A stretch of 64,000 nucleotides of DNA from Scytonema sp. UIC 10036 (lineage in GTDB: Bacteria > Cyanobacteriota > Cyanobacteriia > Cyanobacteriales > Nostocaceae), in NCBI RefSeq assembly GCF_009725235.1, contig NZ_WJFC01000054.1, positions 4,272-68,271 of the forward strand. Reading direction: 5' to 3'. How positions within the stretch are numbered: the stretch's first letter is position 1; every line of letters starts with the position of its first letter. A program made the position numbers and the translations under genes. Positions 26,280-35,491 of the stretch are shown here, piece after piece. The notes beneath the pieces were generated by a model. It searched no databases and had not been told where the DNA came from. It worked only from the letters and a program-made list of their open reading frames with translations.

Positions 26280-27026
26280 ATGATATCCTCCCAACTCCAG
26301 TGGCAACCTCAAAAAATTAACGAAAACGTGTTGACACGTGTAGCGGTACTAACGACAACGCTAGTTTGGTATCAGGCACCCTTTACCGGAATCTGGTTTG
26401 CTTGCTTTGAGTCCGATTGTGAAGTTCAAGATCATCCAGTGACGATGTTGACTCGATTTGATCCGGGTGGCTTTTTCCCGCTACACGGACACCCTGGAGG
26501 AGAAGAAATTTTAGTAATCCAAGGAAACTTTGCTGATGAAACAGGTATTTATCCACCAGGATCTTATATGCTTAATCCTGAAGGGTTTATCCATCACCCC
26601 TACAGCGATGAGGGCTGTCTAACCTTTGTGAAATTACGGCAACATGGTGGACAAACTCGTCAGCAAGTAAAAACGAATATTTACGAATTATCCTGGCAGT
26701 CCGGTATTATTCCCCAAATTCAGGTAAAAACCCTCTATCAGCAAATGGATTTCCCTGAAAAAGTCTGGATTGAGCGATGGCAACCAGGCACCGCATTGTC
26801 GAACATAGTCGAGTCTGAGGTGAAAGAAATCTTTGTCATAGAAGGAACTTGGAGTGATGAGCTCGGAAATTACCCCTCAGGCAGTTGGCTGCGGTATCCA
26901 CCCAATTGTTCCTATAGTCCCTCGTCAACAACCGGTTGTATGGTCTATGTTAAGACCTATGCTAAAGATGCAACGAGATTTCTTGTTGGAGAAGAGTTTC
27001 AACATCCATTTGAAACAAGCGCATAA
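26280..27026 (+). CDS. Double-cupin protein, ChrR-like
   Basis: 248 residues with two cupin barrels. The first has PGGFFPLHGHPGGEEILVIQ, the His-X-His...Glu metal pattern of ChrR-type cupins, followed by GIYPPGSYMLNPEGFIHHPY. The second, from about residue 150, repeats the plan (WQPGT...EVKEIFVIEGTWSDELGNY) but lacks the HxH histidines, so it is probably structural. ChrR cupins are best known as zinc-dependent anti-sigma factors that sense singlet oxygen; many cyanobacterial relatives stand alone, as this one does with no sigma factor beside it. A cytosolic metal-binding sensor or small-molecule enzyme is likely; its partner is unknown. Confidence 0.8.
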   Translation: MISSQLQWQPQKINENVLTRVAVLTTTLVWYQAPFTGIWFACFESDCEVQDHPVTMLTRFDPGGFFPLHGHPGGEEILVIQGNFADETGIYPPGSYMLNPEGFIHHPYSDEGCLTFVKLRQHGGQTRQQVKTNIYELSWQSGIIPQIQVKTLYQQMDFPEKVWIERWQPGTALSNIVESEVKEIFVIEGTWSDELGNYPSGSWLRYPPNCSYSPSSTTGCMVYVKTYAKDATRFLVGEEFQHPFETSA

Positions 27027-27059
27027 GGCTCACTCTTCAAACCCAAAACACTTGGAACT

Positions 27060-27223
27060 TTGTTAAGTACCATTCCTCAACCCAACCTATCAATTGGTCA
27101 CTTATAAAGTAAATCTTAAATCGCCAAATGTATTGTGTGGGTTGGGTAGAACGAAACGTTCCCAATAATTTGATTATAATGTTGGGTTTCGTTCCTCAAC
27201 CCAACCTACGCTCTGGTCACGGG
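27060..27223. repeat. Intergenic palindromic repeat between convergent genes
   Basis: The sequence GGGTTGGGTAGAACGAAACG and, 50 bases on, TGGGTTTCGTTCCTCAACCC form an imperfect long inverted repeat; a related AACCCAACCTA motif also appears at 27078-27090. This type of GTTGGGTT...AACCCAAC repeat is common between cyanobacterial genes. It may end transcription of both convergent genes. Confidence 0.5.
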
Positions 27224-28153
27224 TTAAATCGCTTGCACGATTTGTTGGGATATGAAGGGTAAAATTTCTCGACTCTTTGCGTTGGCTTTTCCTTCTGTAA
27301 AGACAACTAATAGATAAGGACGCCGATCTGGTACTTCTATATACGCTGCATCATGACGAACTTGACTCGTCCAACCGGCTTTTGACCAAATTTGCGCGTT
27401 TTGAGGAAGACCACCGCCTAAAAACCCTGTGACTTGGTCTTCTTCTACATTTTTTGGCAAATCTTCCGGATTGAGGCTGCGTTTCAACAAAGCCATCATG
27501 GCTTGCGATCGCGTACTGGACACTGCCACTCCCCCTACAATACTATGTAACAACCTAGCAGTGGCATTTGTAGTGAGCATATTTCGGTTTTCCAGTAACT
27601 CACCCACAAATGCTCGTTCTCGCCCGTAAGGACCATCACACCAAGTTTTTTGGCAAACATTGATTGTTTCCATATCTGACCAACCAAAAGATTGGAAATA
27701 CCGATTCACAATGTTTCGCTGCTGCTTCCATGTGTCAAAGGGTCCCACAGGTAATTCCGGTCCCGAAGTCGTGCCACTTAATATATCTACAACTAAACTG
27801 GTAGCATCATTGCTAGAATCAACAATCATATCACGCATAGCTCTTTCCAACTCCTGAGAGGTGGAAGTCATGCCTTTTTCCAACCATTCATTGACTGCTA
27901 CCAGGTAAAACAGTTTTACCACACTCGCGGGGTAAATACGTTCGACACCACGATATGTAAAACCGCGAACAGGATGACTCCAAAAAGCGTCTGGAGTTAA
28001 AGCACCACCAGTGTTAACCAGTACGGGAGGATCGTAGACAATCCAAGTCACAGCAATTTGGTTGCGAGCTAAACTCGGAAATGCAGCCCAAGTTGCCTCT
28101 AAAATCCCATTTCCAAGGTTTTCCAGTTGTTCGTCCTTATTGAAAAAATTCAT
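27224..28153 (-). CDS. Class A beta-lactamase-like serine hydrolase
   Basis: 309 residues. The active-site motif SxxK is SVVK (77-80) in IYPASVVKLFYLVAV. The second motif is SSND (113-116) in IVDSSNDATSLVVDIL, and a KTG-like element appears as SKAGWTS near residue 260. Together these give the class A beta-lactamase/serine hydrolase fold. There is no clear signal peptide, so it may act in the cytosol or the start may be further upstream. Many cyanobacterial members are annotated as beta-lactamases but may be esterases or cell-wall-related hydrolases. It diverges from an NlpC/P60 endopeptidase with only 12 bases between the starts, suggesting a shared cell-wall theme. Confidence 0.82.
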   Translation of the reverse strand: MNFFNKDEQLENLGNGILEATWAAFPSLARNQIAVTWIVYDPPVLVNTGGALTPDAFWSHPVRGFTYRGVERIYPASVVKLFYLVAVNEWLEKGMTSTSQELERAMRDMIVDSSNDATSLVVDILSGTTSGPELPVGPFDTWKQQRNIVNRYFQSFGWSDMETINVCQKTWCDGPYGRERAFVGELLENRNMLTTNATARLLHSIVGGVAVSSTRSQAMMALLKRSLNPEDLPKNVEEDQVTGFLGGGLPQNAQIWSKAGWTSQVRHDAAYIEVPDRRPYLLVVFTEGKANAKSREILPFISQQIVQAI

Positions 28154-28165
28154 TGTAGTTTAAGA

Positions 28166-28888
28166 ATGTCCTCTAATATAGAATCCAAAATCCAAAATTT
28201 AGCAGTCAGCGAGTATCAATGTTTAGCCAATCTAAACATATATGATTCTCCTAATTGCGATCGCTTAGCAACCCAAGCTGCGGCGGGACGGCATTTATAC
28301 TTAACGTCAGACAATCAAAATGCCTCTGTAGAACACCCAACATCCTTACAAGTGCGTCTTTGCGAAGATGATTATCCAGGATGGCTGTTACTTTTAGATT
28401 TAGAATTGTTACAACCATGCACTGTACCCTATAGCGCGACATCCTTGGACGAAACCGAGATTAAAAATCTTTTACCAGATGTCATTACCTTTACTTACAA
28501 AGCCATGGAACAGCCGAACTATTATCTTTGGGGAGGTACGGTAGGACCAAATTATGATTGTTCGGGATTGATGCAAGCAGCATTTGCGTCTGTAGGAATT
28601 CGCATACCCAGAGATGCTTACCAACAGGAGGCTTTCACCCAACCCGTTTCCTTAACAGAATTACAACCAGGTGACCTCATATTCTTCGGAACTTCCCAAA
28701 AAGCAACTCATGTGGGACTCTATTTAGGAGACAAAAATTATATCCATAGCTCTGGAAAAAATCAAGGGCGTAATGGAATTGCAATTGACCGTCTCTCGGA
28801 ACAAGGTGATGAGGTTAGTCGGTCATATTACCAGCAACTGCGCGGTGCAGGAAGAGTGGTAAAGAGTTACGAACCACAGAAACACTAG
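28166..28888 (+). CDS. NlpC/P60 cell-wall endopeptidase with SH3b domain
   Basis: 240 residues from the ATG at 28166; a TTG at 28127 would overlap the divergent gene. Residues about 15-90 form a bacterial SH3-like domain, and residues 105-238 the NlpC/P60 papain-like domain, with catalytic Cys132 in NYDCSGLMQ, His182 in THVGLYLG and His194 in YIHSSGK. This architecture matches the cyanobacterial peptidases of Anabaena and Nostoc known from crystal structures, which cut gamma-D-glutamyl-diamino acid bonds of murein peptides, probably in recycling. No signal peptide is visible, agreeing with a cytosolic recycling role. The GT2 gene follows 14 bases later and is probably co-transcribed. Confidence 0.92.
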   Translation: MSSNIESKIQNLAVSEYQCLANLNIYDSPNCDRLATQAAAGRHLYLTSDNQNASVEHPTSLQVRLCEDDYPGWLLLLDLELLQPCTVPYSATSLDETEIKNLLPDVITFTYKAMEQPNYYLWGGTVGPNYDCSGLMQAAFASVGIRIPRDAYQQEAFTQPVSLTELQPGDLIFFGTSQKATHVGLYLGDKNYIHSSGKNQGRNGIAIDRLSEQGDEVSRSYYQQLRGAGRVVKSYEPQKH

Positions 28889-28902
28889 AAATACGGGAAA
28901 TT

Positions 28903-29913
28903 ATGAGGAGTGGACTGGTTAATGGATTTGCTGGGTACAATGAAGCAACGGCGTCAATTGTTCCAGATGTTTCGATTGTGGTGCCGGTGCATGATGAAGT
29001 AGAAAGTTTGCCATATTTGCTAGAGGCGATCGCATCTACTTTAACTGCCACTGAATTAAGTTATGAAATTATCTGCGTAGACGATGGTTCAACTGATGGT
29101 TCGGCGCAATATCTTAAAGAACAAGCGCAAATCCGTACCGATCTTAAAGCAGTTATTTTACGTCGCAATTACGGTCAAACAGCCGCAATGTCGGCAGGCT
29201 TTAATTACGCACTGGGAAAAGCAATTGTTACCTTAGATGCCGATTTGCAGAATGACCCTGCGGATATACCCATGTTACTAGCAAAGTTAGAGGAAGGCTA
29301 CGATTTGGTCAGTGGTTGGCGGAAAAATCGGCAAGATGCAGCCCTGAAACGCTTACTTCCTTCCAAAATTGCTAACTGGATCATTCGACGAGTCACAAGT
29401 GTCAACGTTCATGATTATGGTTGCTCGCTCAAAGCTTATCGTGCAGAACTCGTGGCGGATATGAACCTTTATGGGGAATTACACAGATTTCTTCCGGCTT
29501 TGGCTTACATTGAAGGCGCAAGAATTACAGAATTACCAGTTCGCCATCATGCCCGTCGCTTTGGTCGCAGCAAGTACGGATTATCGCGAACTTTCCGAGT
29601 GTTGATGGACTTGTTAACCATCTATTTTATGAAAAAGTTCCTGACACGCCCAATGCACGTTTTTGGTCTGTTAGGGCTGATTTCAATGATTTTAGGCGTG
29701 GCTATAGGAATTTACTTGACTTTTATCAAAATAGCCCTTCACGTAGATATTGGGAACCGCCCTCTGTTAATTCTGGCAGTGCTGTTGCTTGTCACGGGGG
29801 TACAGTTATTTTGTTTTGGTCTTTTGGCAGAGTTACTGATGCGTACTTACCACGAATCTCAAGGACGCCCTATCTATCGTGTACGTGAGGTGGTGGCAAA
29901 AAGTATCAAATAA
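28903..29913 (+). CDS. GT2 glycosyltransferase, dolichol-phosphate-mannose-synthase-like
   Basis: 336 residues. The N-terminal catalytic domain begins VSIVVPVHDEVESLPYLLEA, with CVDDGSTDGSAQYL and the metal-binding DADLQNDP, all typical of GT-A family 2 enzymes. Two membrane helices follow (roughly residues 243-268 and 280-302: VFGLLGLISMILGVAIGIYL and ILAVLLLVTGVQLFCFG), as in GtrB/DPMS-like proteins. These enzymes transfer a sugar from a nucleotide to a polyprenyl phosphate on the inner membrane face, supplying later glycosylation of cell envelope polymers. The acceptor and sugar cannot be told from sequence. A strong hairpin after the gene probably ends the transcript shared with the NlpC/P60 gene. 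Confidence 0.9.
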   Translation: MRSGLVNGFAGYNEATASIVPDVSIVVPVHDEVESLPYLLEAIASTLTATELSYEIICVDDGSTDGSAQYLKEQAQIRTDLKAVILRRNYGQTAAMSAGFNYALGKAIVTLDADLQNDPADIPMLLAKLEEGYDLVSGWRKNRQDAALKRLLPSKIANWIIRRVTSVNVHDYGCSLKAYRAELVADMNLYGELHRFLPALAYIEGARITELPVRHHARRFGRSKYGLSRTFRVLMDLLTIYFMKKFLTRPMHVFGLLGLISMILGVAIGIYLTFIKIALHVDIGNRPLLILAVLLLVTGVQLFCFGLLAELLMRTYHESQGRPIYRVREVVAKSIK

Positions 29914-29966
29914 TTTTAAATACGTAATTTCACTCACGACCTCAAAAAAAAATTAAGTTACAACAG

Positions 29967-30019
29967 AAGCCATCTAAAACAGGCAAAAAACAAATTACTG
30001 CCTGCCTTAGGTGGCTTTT
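29967..30019 (+). terminator. Hairpin with T-run after the glycosyltransferase gene
   Basis: Arms 29967-29985 and 29999-30017 pair over 19 positions with only three non-Watson-Crick pairs (AAGCCATCTAAAACAGGCA with TGCCTGCCTTAGGTGGCTT) and run into TTTT. The 13-base loop is A-rich. Position and shape fit a rho-independent terminator. Confidence 0.75.
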
Positions 30020-30105
30020 AAATATGAGCCAAGAAATGCGTTTCTTGGTGTGAGGATGATTTAGTTCATTAGTATAAACGCGCATCTACCTTGAAAAACT
30101 TATAC

Positions 30106-31320
30106 ATGACTGACGCCCAAATGCGGCGAAACCTGCTGTTTTCATTTGCGGCAGGTTTATTCTTCTGGTCTGGCTCTGCTTCTTTACTGCCAACCTTACC
30201 ATTTTACCTGGCACAATATGGAGCGACTAACCAAGAAATAGGGATTGTTATGGGCAGTTTTGCTCTGGGATTATTGCTTTTCCGTTCTCGGTTCGGACAG
30301 TTGGCAGATGAGCGAGGTCGTAAAATCGTGTTGCTTATCGGTACTTTTGTGGGCGCGATCGCACCTCTTGGCTATTTATTCATCCAATCATTTCCTTTAT
30401 TGATGGCGCTGCGTGTCTTTCACGGTTTAAGCGTTGCAGCGTTTGCTCCTGGCTTTAATGCATTCATTGCGGACATTGCGCCTCCCCAAAAGCGTGGTGA
30501 AATCATGGGTTACATGAGTTTGGTCAATCCTATTGGTGTTGCTCTAGGACCTGCTTTAGGAGGCTATGTACAGGCCTCTAGTGGTAATACCTATATATTT
30601 TTGTTAGCAGGGGGATTGGCTTTAGGATCGTTCTTGTGCGTCATGCAAATTGCTAACCCACAGATAGAACAACAGCCGGGAGAGATTCAAAACACTAAAT
30701 TTTGGCAAGTGTTACTTAGCCCAAGGGTGAGAGTTCCCGCAGAAATTCTGTTGTTAGTTGGTTTGGCTGTCGGGACATTAAATACTTTTGTGCCATTATT
30801 TATCAAATCAAGCAAAGTAGATCTAAACACCGGATTGTTTTATACAGCAGCAGCTTTTGCTAGCTTTAGCGTCAGGTTGTTAACAAGTAAAGCCAGCGAT
30901 CGTTGTGGTCGTGGTTTATTTATTACCCTCAGTCTCCTGTGTTACTGTGCGGCAATGTTTATTTTGTGGGAAGCTCACAGCGCTCAAGCTTTTCTAGTAG
31001 CTGCAAGCTTTGAAGGCGCAGGTGGAGGTATGTTATTCGCTATACTTGCAACTCTCATGGCAGACCGTTCGCTACCACAGGAAAGAGGACGAGTTTTTGC
31101 CCTATGTATTGTGGGATGGGATGTTGGGCTAGTCACAGCAGGTCCGGTTTTTGGTTTGATCTGCGAACACATTGGTTACCGGAATATGTTTGGTTTCGAT
31201 GCCTTTTTAACTGTCCTGGCACTTGTTCTTTTCCTCACTAAATCTAGCAAAGACTTACCCAATTCCCTTCGCTTTGCCCTGGGGCGCGGTACAGATATTT
31301 ATGCTTTGAAAAAAGTTTAA
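30106..31320 (+). CDS. MFS transporter, paralogue 1
   Basis: About 404 residues from the ATG (a TTG at 30091 would add five). Twelve hydrophobic segments are apparent, with the MFS loop 2-3 signature as GQLADERGRKIVLLIG and a second copy in the centre as SKASDRCGRGLFITL. ALGPALGGYVQ is the antiporter-type motif C in helix 5. It therefore most likely exports a small compound using the proton gradient across the inner membrane. A close paralogue at 36346-37578 shares the order and wording of all motifs, down to the C-terminal SLRFALGR. The pair flanks a segment bounded by inverted repeats. The substrate is unknown. Confidence 0.88.
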   Translation: MTDAQMRRNLLFSFAAGLFFWSGSASLLPTLPFYLAQYGATNQEIGIVMGSFALGLLLFRSRFGQLADERGRKIVLLIGTFVGAIAPLGYLFIQSFPLLMALRVFHGLSVAAFAPGFNAFIADIAPPQKRGEIMGYMSLVNPIGVALGPALGGYVQASSGNTYIFLLAGGLALGSFLCVMQIANPQIEQQPGEIQNTKFWQVLLSPRVRVPAEILLLVGLAVGTLNTFVPLFIKSSKVDLNTGLFYTAAAFASFSVRLLTSKASDRCGRGLFITLSLLCYCAAMFILWEAHSAQAFLVAASFEGAGGGMLFAILATLMADRSLPQERGRVFALCIVGWDVGLVTAGPVFGLICEHIGYRNMFGFDAFLTVLALVLFLTKSSKDLPNSLRFALGRGTDIYALKKV

Positions 31321-31369
31321 GGTTTAGTTAGAAACTTTTAATAAAAAATATCCCAAAATCTCTTGTGGT

Positions 31370-31387
31370 GCGGGCAGAAAAGCCCGC
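31370..31387. terminator. GC-rich hairpin between convergent genes
   Basis: GCGGGC and GCCCGC enclose the loop AGAAAA, between the end of the MFS gene and the end of the pentapeptide gene. There is no T-run, so termination is uncertain; the adjoining TCTTGTGGTGCGGGC resembles an intergenic palindrome near 43110. Confidence 0.4.
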
Positions 31388-31445
31388 CAGTCAAAAAACT
31401 TTGCCCCATACTTTCAGTATGAGGGGTAGAGTGCAACAAAATTTG

Positions 31446-32051
31446 TTACAAGTCACCATAACTCAGATTGGCATGACTCAAATTAGTATCATGAATATGA
31501 GCAAGGTTCAAATTGCTACAACTTAAGTCAGCATGGCTGAGATTAGCTTCATTAAGGTCAGCATCACTGAAGTTAGCACTGAAAAGGCAGGCATTGCTTA
31601 AGTTAGCTTTATTAAAGTTAGCGTGAGTTAAGTCAGCACAACTAAGATTAGCGTAGCTCAGATCGGTATGACTGAGATCGGCATAGCTGAGGTCTGTATA
31701 GTTGAGTAAAGCACCCGAAAGTTTAGCACCTTTGAGCTTCGCATAGCTAAGATTCGCACCCCGCAGATCGGCATCTTGTAGGTTTGCACCTTGAAGATCG
31801 GCATGGCTGAGATCGGTACCGTTAAAGTAAGCTCCCATCAAGTTGGCATCACTTAAGTCAATCCTACTCAAGTTAGCACCACTATAGTTAGGAACACCTG
31901 TGTCAACATCACTTAAAGGTCTATTGGTAGAGTTTGGAATAAGATTTAAATCAGCATTTCTCTCTTTGAGTGAAAAGTTTTTTACGTCTTTCTCTACGAA
32001 TACTTGGTTTTGGTCTTGAAATTCCTGTTCAAATTCTGATTTAGACATCAT
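31446..32051 (-). CDS. Pentapeptide-repeat protein
   Basis: 201 residues. After a charged N-terminal 55 residues, the protein consists of consecutive A(D/N)LxX pentapeptides, beginning GANLSRIDLSDANLMGAY and continuing with ADLSHTDLSYANLSCADL to the C-terminus, about 28 repeats. These fold into a right-handed quadrilateral beta helix. Cyanobacteria carry many such genes; most have no known function, and some relatives mimic DNA to protect gyrase. There is no signal peptide or membrane segment. It stands alone between the MFS gene and a long spacer. Confidence 0.92.
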   Translation of the reverse strand: MMSKSEFEQEFQDQNQVFVEKDVKNFSLKERNADLNLIPNSTNRPLSDVDTGVPNYSGANLSRIDLSDANLMGAYFNGTDLSHADLQGANLQDADLRGANLSYAKLKGAKLSGALLNYTDLSYADLSHTDLSYANLSCADLTHANFNKANLSNACLFSANFSDADLNEANLSHADLSCSNLNLAHIHDTNLSHANLSYGDL

Positions 32052-32402
32052 TCTATATCTCGATTAAACTGAAATTCTAGTTGTACTTAAATACAGCGAT
32101 GACAATCGTTATTACGTGAAGGTGTGTATATTGAATCTATGACAGTTAGCTAAAAGTTCAACCTCCGTCAATTTCTGTAAATTTTTAATAAATTTTTAAT
32201 AAATTTGCAACGCTCAACGAGTGATTTTTACATTTTTTGACTGGCGGGGATTGATAGACATCTCTAAACCTAATGTCAATTAGCCCTGAGTGCTCAGTCA
32301 GCAGGCAGAGATAAAAATATCAATGTAATAAAATGTAAAAATCACTAAAATCCTTAAAAATGGCAAAACCTCAGTTATGTAAAGTAGCAAATTTTACACT
32401 TA
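32052..32402. other. Intergenic, AT-rich, nothing recognised
   Basis: Spacer upstream of the pentapeptide gene, presumably with its promoter. TTTTTAATAAATTTTTAATAAATT is a simple AT-rich repetition. No RNA or gene was seen. Confidence 0.4.
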
Positions 32403-32612
32403 GTGAAGAGTGATAAAACTGAGATAAACAGTAGTGCAGAGCGATTTGAAAAACAAATTATCAGACTGGCGAAGTTTAATGATACATTGCGTACAACCCC
32501 TGTAAAGATACGCTGTTTGAAGCGGCTCTATATTGAGATAACCCCAAGATTAGCTGATTACTCTAATATTCTTGATACTCATCTTCAATCAGGACTTAAT
32601 TTTCACAATTAA
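32403..32612 (+). CDS. Possible small hypothetical protein
   Basis: A 69-residue frame starts at GTG: MKSDKTEINSSAERFEKQII followed by a Lys/Arg- and Leu-rich helical stretch. Its composition is protein-like, but no clear ribosome site precedes the GTG and no family is recognised. It may be chance. Confidence 0.25.
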   Translation: MKSDKTEINSSAERFEKQIIRLAKFNDTLRTTPVKIRCLKRLYIEITPRLADYSNILDTHLQSGLNFHN

Positions 32613-32657
32613 GATTTGTTTTGTAAATTTCTTTTTTCTCAACCTTATACTTGATAA

Positions 32658-32726
32658 CAATACCTTTGCCAATTTACGAGGGTTCAACTTCTGTAGAAAG
32701 CGGATGAATACGACCATTAGAAGTAA
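32658..32726 (-). repeat. 69-bp inverted repeat, left copy
   Basis: This segment is the reverse complement of 36158-36226 with a single mismatch over 69 bases. It covers the last codons of the diguanylate cyclase gene and the bases beyond its stop. See the right copy; together they frame a 3.4-kb segment. Confidence 0.9.
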
Positions 32727-34501
32727 CAATAGCGATCGCGCCCCTGTTGTTTAGCAACATACAGTGCTTTATCGGCTGAAGCGATGAGTGCATCTGGCTT
32801 GATATCCAAAGTGGGTACGCCAGAGCTAATCCCCATACTAACGGTGACGATCTCCTTGACATCAGACTTTGCATGGGGAATGGCCAGAGCGTGAATTGCT
32901 TGCTGAATATTTTGTGCTACTTTGATGGCTCCCGCTAAGTCAGTATTGGGAAGGAGTACCGCAAATTCTTCTCCACCGTAACGCGCTACTAGATCGGCAG
33001 GACGACAAACTACCTGTTGCACTGTTTGCGCGATTGCGATTAGACAATCATCGCCTCTTAGATGACCATAGTAGTCGTTATAAGATTTGAATTTATCAAC
33101 ATCGAATAAAATCAGTGACAGGAATTGTTGTTCCCATGCAAGGCGTTGCCATTCTTCTTGCAGTCGTCCATTGAAGCAACGACGGTTAGCCACCTGAGTC
33201 AAACCATCTAGATTTACCAGTTGTTCTAGTTTCTGATTCGCATCTTCTGCTTTTTCTTTAGCAATTACTAACTCTGCTGTTCTCTGTTGTACCCGTTGTT
33301 CCAAAGTTTCAAAAGATGTTTGTAACTGAAGTGCCATGTCGTTAAATGATTTTGCCAGTTGACCTATTTCGTCTCGTGAAGTAATTTTGGCACGGATATC
33401 TAAGTTACCTGCGGTAAACTGGAAAACTATATTGGTAAGGTAAATTATTGGCTTTGTTAGCAGTTGCCCAATGACAAAAGCGATGATTGTCACTACTGAA
33501 GCGATAATTGCAAATAGAAACATTGTGTCACGAATTTGCTTTTCTACAGGTGCTAGGGCAACAGCAAGGGGCTGTGCGAACAATACAGACCAAGGTTTAT
33601 ATTTTAAACGAGCGATCGCAATCAGATTAAGCTGATTACCTGTTGCTGGCAAAGATGCAATTAAATACGACTGTTTATTATCCAATGCTTGCTTAAGTTT
33701 TGACTCATTAGTTGCCAATTCTTTGACAGGATAATTAAGCAACTGCCCTTGAATTTGTCGTCGATTTACAACATTCAAAGGCAGAGGCACAATTGATTGA
33801 AAAAGTAGTTTTGGTGCAGTACTATGTGCCAAATAAATATTATTTTCATCTAAAAGAATAGCAAATGATTTTGCCCCAGCCCTTTCAGTTTCTCGAGTGA
33901 CTAACTGCTGGACAACAGTAGCATTGTATGAAATACGCAATACACCCAATATATCTCCCTTGGCATTGCGAACCGGACTGCTAAAAAAGAGGGTAACAAG
34001 GTCAGAAATTGTCGGCGATCGCTTCATACCAGAAACAAAAGATAACCCAGTTTGCAGCGGTTTTTTAAAATAATTTTCAACTGATTCATTTGAGCCAATG
34101 TTCGATGTACGTGTATCCAATACATTTTTGCCGTTTAAGTCGAGCAAAGCATAGGAGAGAATATTGAGCATATCTTTGCGGCTGAGACGAATTAATGTTT
34201 CTGTCGCCAATTGCATTTCAGGGCTGTCATCTCGCTGTTTTGGAGTTAGGCTGAGGTAGCGTGCCAAACCTGGTAAAATCGCCTCTACGCGCACGGCATT
34301 GAGATTTCCATCAATAAAGGCATCTATTCTATTAGCGGTTTCGTTAGCCGCCACAGATAAGGCTTGTCGGGCGTTGTCAGTTAGTGCTTTTTCAGTTGTC
34401 TGTTTGTTGATAAATCCCAATAATAGCAAAGGAATCAAAGCAACAATGAGAAACGAGGCGATCAACTTTCTACGGATGCCACACAAAAAACACTGCTGCA
34501 T
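32717..34501 (-). CDS. Membrane diguanylate cyclase (Cache sensor, HAMP, GGDEF)
   Basis: 594 residues. A first membrane helix lies at about 10-30 (KLIASFLIVALIPLLLLGF), followed by a periplasmic dCache-like domain of about 270 residues, a second helix near 315-340, a HAMP domain (TAGNLDIRAKITSRDEIGQL) and a coiled coil. A GGDEF domain follows, with VDKFKSYNDYYGHLRGDDCL and the active site ARYGGEEF. The GGEEF form is catalytically competent, so the enzyme should make cyclic di-GMP in response to an outside ligand. The gene lies nine bases after a substrate-binding lipoprotein on the same strand, suggesting that the lipoprotein presents the ligand to the Cache domain. Its 3' end lies inside a 69-bp inverted repeat. 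Confidence 0.93.
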   Translation of the reverse strand: MQQCFLCGIRRKLIASFLIVALIPLLLLGFINKQTTEKALTDNARQALSVAANETANRIDAFIDGNLNAVRVEAILPGLARYLSLTPKQRDDSPEMQLATETLIRLSRKDMLNILSYALLDLNGKNVLDTRTSNIGSNESVENYFKKPLQTGLSFVSGMKRSPTISDLVTLFFSSPVRNAKGDILGVLRISYNATVVQQLVTRETERAGAKSFAILLDENNIYLAHSTAPKLLFQSIVPLPLNVVNRRQIQGQLLNYPVKELATNESKLKQALDNKQSYLIASLPATGNQLNLIAIARLKYKPWSVLFAQPLAVALAPVEKQIRDTMFLFAIIASVVTIIAFVIGQLLTKPIIYLTNIVFQFTAGNLDIRAKITSRDEIGQLAKSFNDMALQLQTSFETLEQRVQQRTAELVIAKEKAEDANQKLEQLVNLDGLTQVANRRCFNGRLQEEWQRLAWEQQFLSLILFDVDKFKSYNDYYGHLRGDDCLIAIAQTVQQVVCRPADLVARYGGEEFAVLLPNTDLAGAIKVAQNIQQAIHALAIPHAKSDVKEIVTVSMGISSGVPTLDIKPDALIASADKALYVAKQQGRDRYCYF

Positions 34502-34510
34502 GGCTTTAAA

Positions 34511-35491
34511 CTAGGAGGGAGGATTCAAGAACGAAGAATTGAACAAACTTTTTAGATCGGGAATGCGCGTCATGTTTCCAGAGCGAGTAAAAAAGTCTGT
34601 ATATATCTTGGCAGTTTTATAGATGGAGTTAGGGTTGCTAGATTGAAATAATTTTTGATTTTCAGCTAAATCAGTTAGGTTTACTCCCTCCAGAGAAAGT
34701 GTATTGCTAGGAATTTTTAACGCTTTGCTGATGATGGCGTTTCCTTCAGTGACATTTGCTTTCCAGTAGGCTGCGGCTTGCAGCCATCCTCGGACAAATG
34801 CACGAATGTCTTCAGGGCGATCGCGGATTGTTTCACAGCGAAAGACAATCATATCTAAAATCAAGCCAAGGGTTTGTTTGCTGCTAAATAGGATATGTCC
34901 CCCTGATTTAATAGCTTCAGAAAGATGAGGTTCCCAAGTGTGTCCAGCTTGAATAACATTATTTTTCAGACGTTGAGGAATTTCTAAAGCTTCTAATTTA
35001 ACCAAGTTCACATCATCGTTGGTTAAGTTCGCAGTTTTTAACATCTCAGTCACAAAAACTTCGCTAAAACTGCCTAGATTTGCACCCAGCTTTTTCCCTT
35101 TTAAGTCAGCAACGGTTTTAATTTCTGATTGGGCGACTACCACATCTGCTCCTATTGATTCATCTATAACCATCACGCTTTGTATATTGGGATTTGTGGC
35201 ACTCAAGATGATAAAACTTCCTAAGGACGCTGAAATGCCATCATACTTACCCGCACTGAAATTTGCGCGTTCCAATTGGACGGATCGTTTATAAATTAGT
35301 TCTACATCTACCCCTTTGGCTTTGAAAAATCCTTTTTCTTGAGCAACGATCCCTAGACACTCACCAACAAAATATCCAAATACCACCCTCAAGGGAGGGC
35401 GTTTTAATTTGGTTGGTGCTGAAGCATGACAAGCAAATAGTAAATAGGTGGTAATGATAAAAATACTAAGGTATTTGAGTAGTTTTAACAT
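34511..35491 (-). CDS. ABC-type substrate-binding lipoprotein (NMT1/SsuA-like)
   Basis: 326 residues from the ATG at 35491 (a TTG at 35533 is in frame but would precede the signal sequence). MLKLLKYLSIFIITTYLLFA ends at a lipobox LFAC, so the mature protein is probably lipid-anchored outside the inner membrane. The body has LRVVFGYFVGECLGIVAQEK, AQEKGFFKAKGVDVELIYK and SIGADVVVAQSEIKTVADLK, characteristic of NMT1/THI5-like and SsuA/TauA-like binding proteins for nitrate, sulfonates or pyrimidine precursors. No permease or ATPase gene is nearby. Instead a diguanylate cyclase follows at nine bases, so a sensory rather than transport role is likely. Confidence 0.85.
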   Translation of the reverse strand: MLKLLKYLSIFIITTYLLFACHASAPTKLKRPPLRVVFGYFVGECLGIVAQEKGFFKAKGVDVELIYKRSVQLERANFSAGKYDGISASLGSFIILSATNPNIQSVMVIDESIGADVVVAQSEIKTVADLKGKKLGANLGSFSEVFVTEMLKTANLTNDDVNLVKLEALEIPQRLKNNVIQAGHTWEPHLSEAIKSGGHILFSSKQTLGLILDMIVFRCETIRDRPEDIRAFVRGWLQAAAYWKANVTEGNAIISKALKIPSNTLSLEGVNLTDLAENQKLFQSSNPNSIYKTAKIYTDFFTRSGNMTRIPDLKSLFNSSFLNPPS

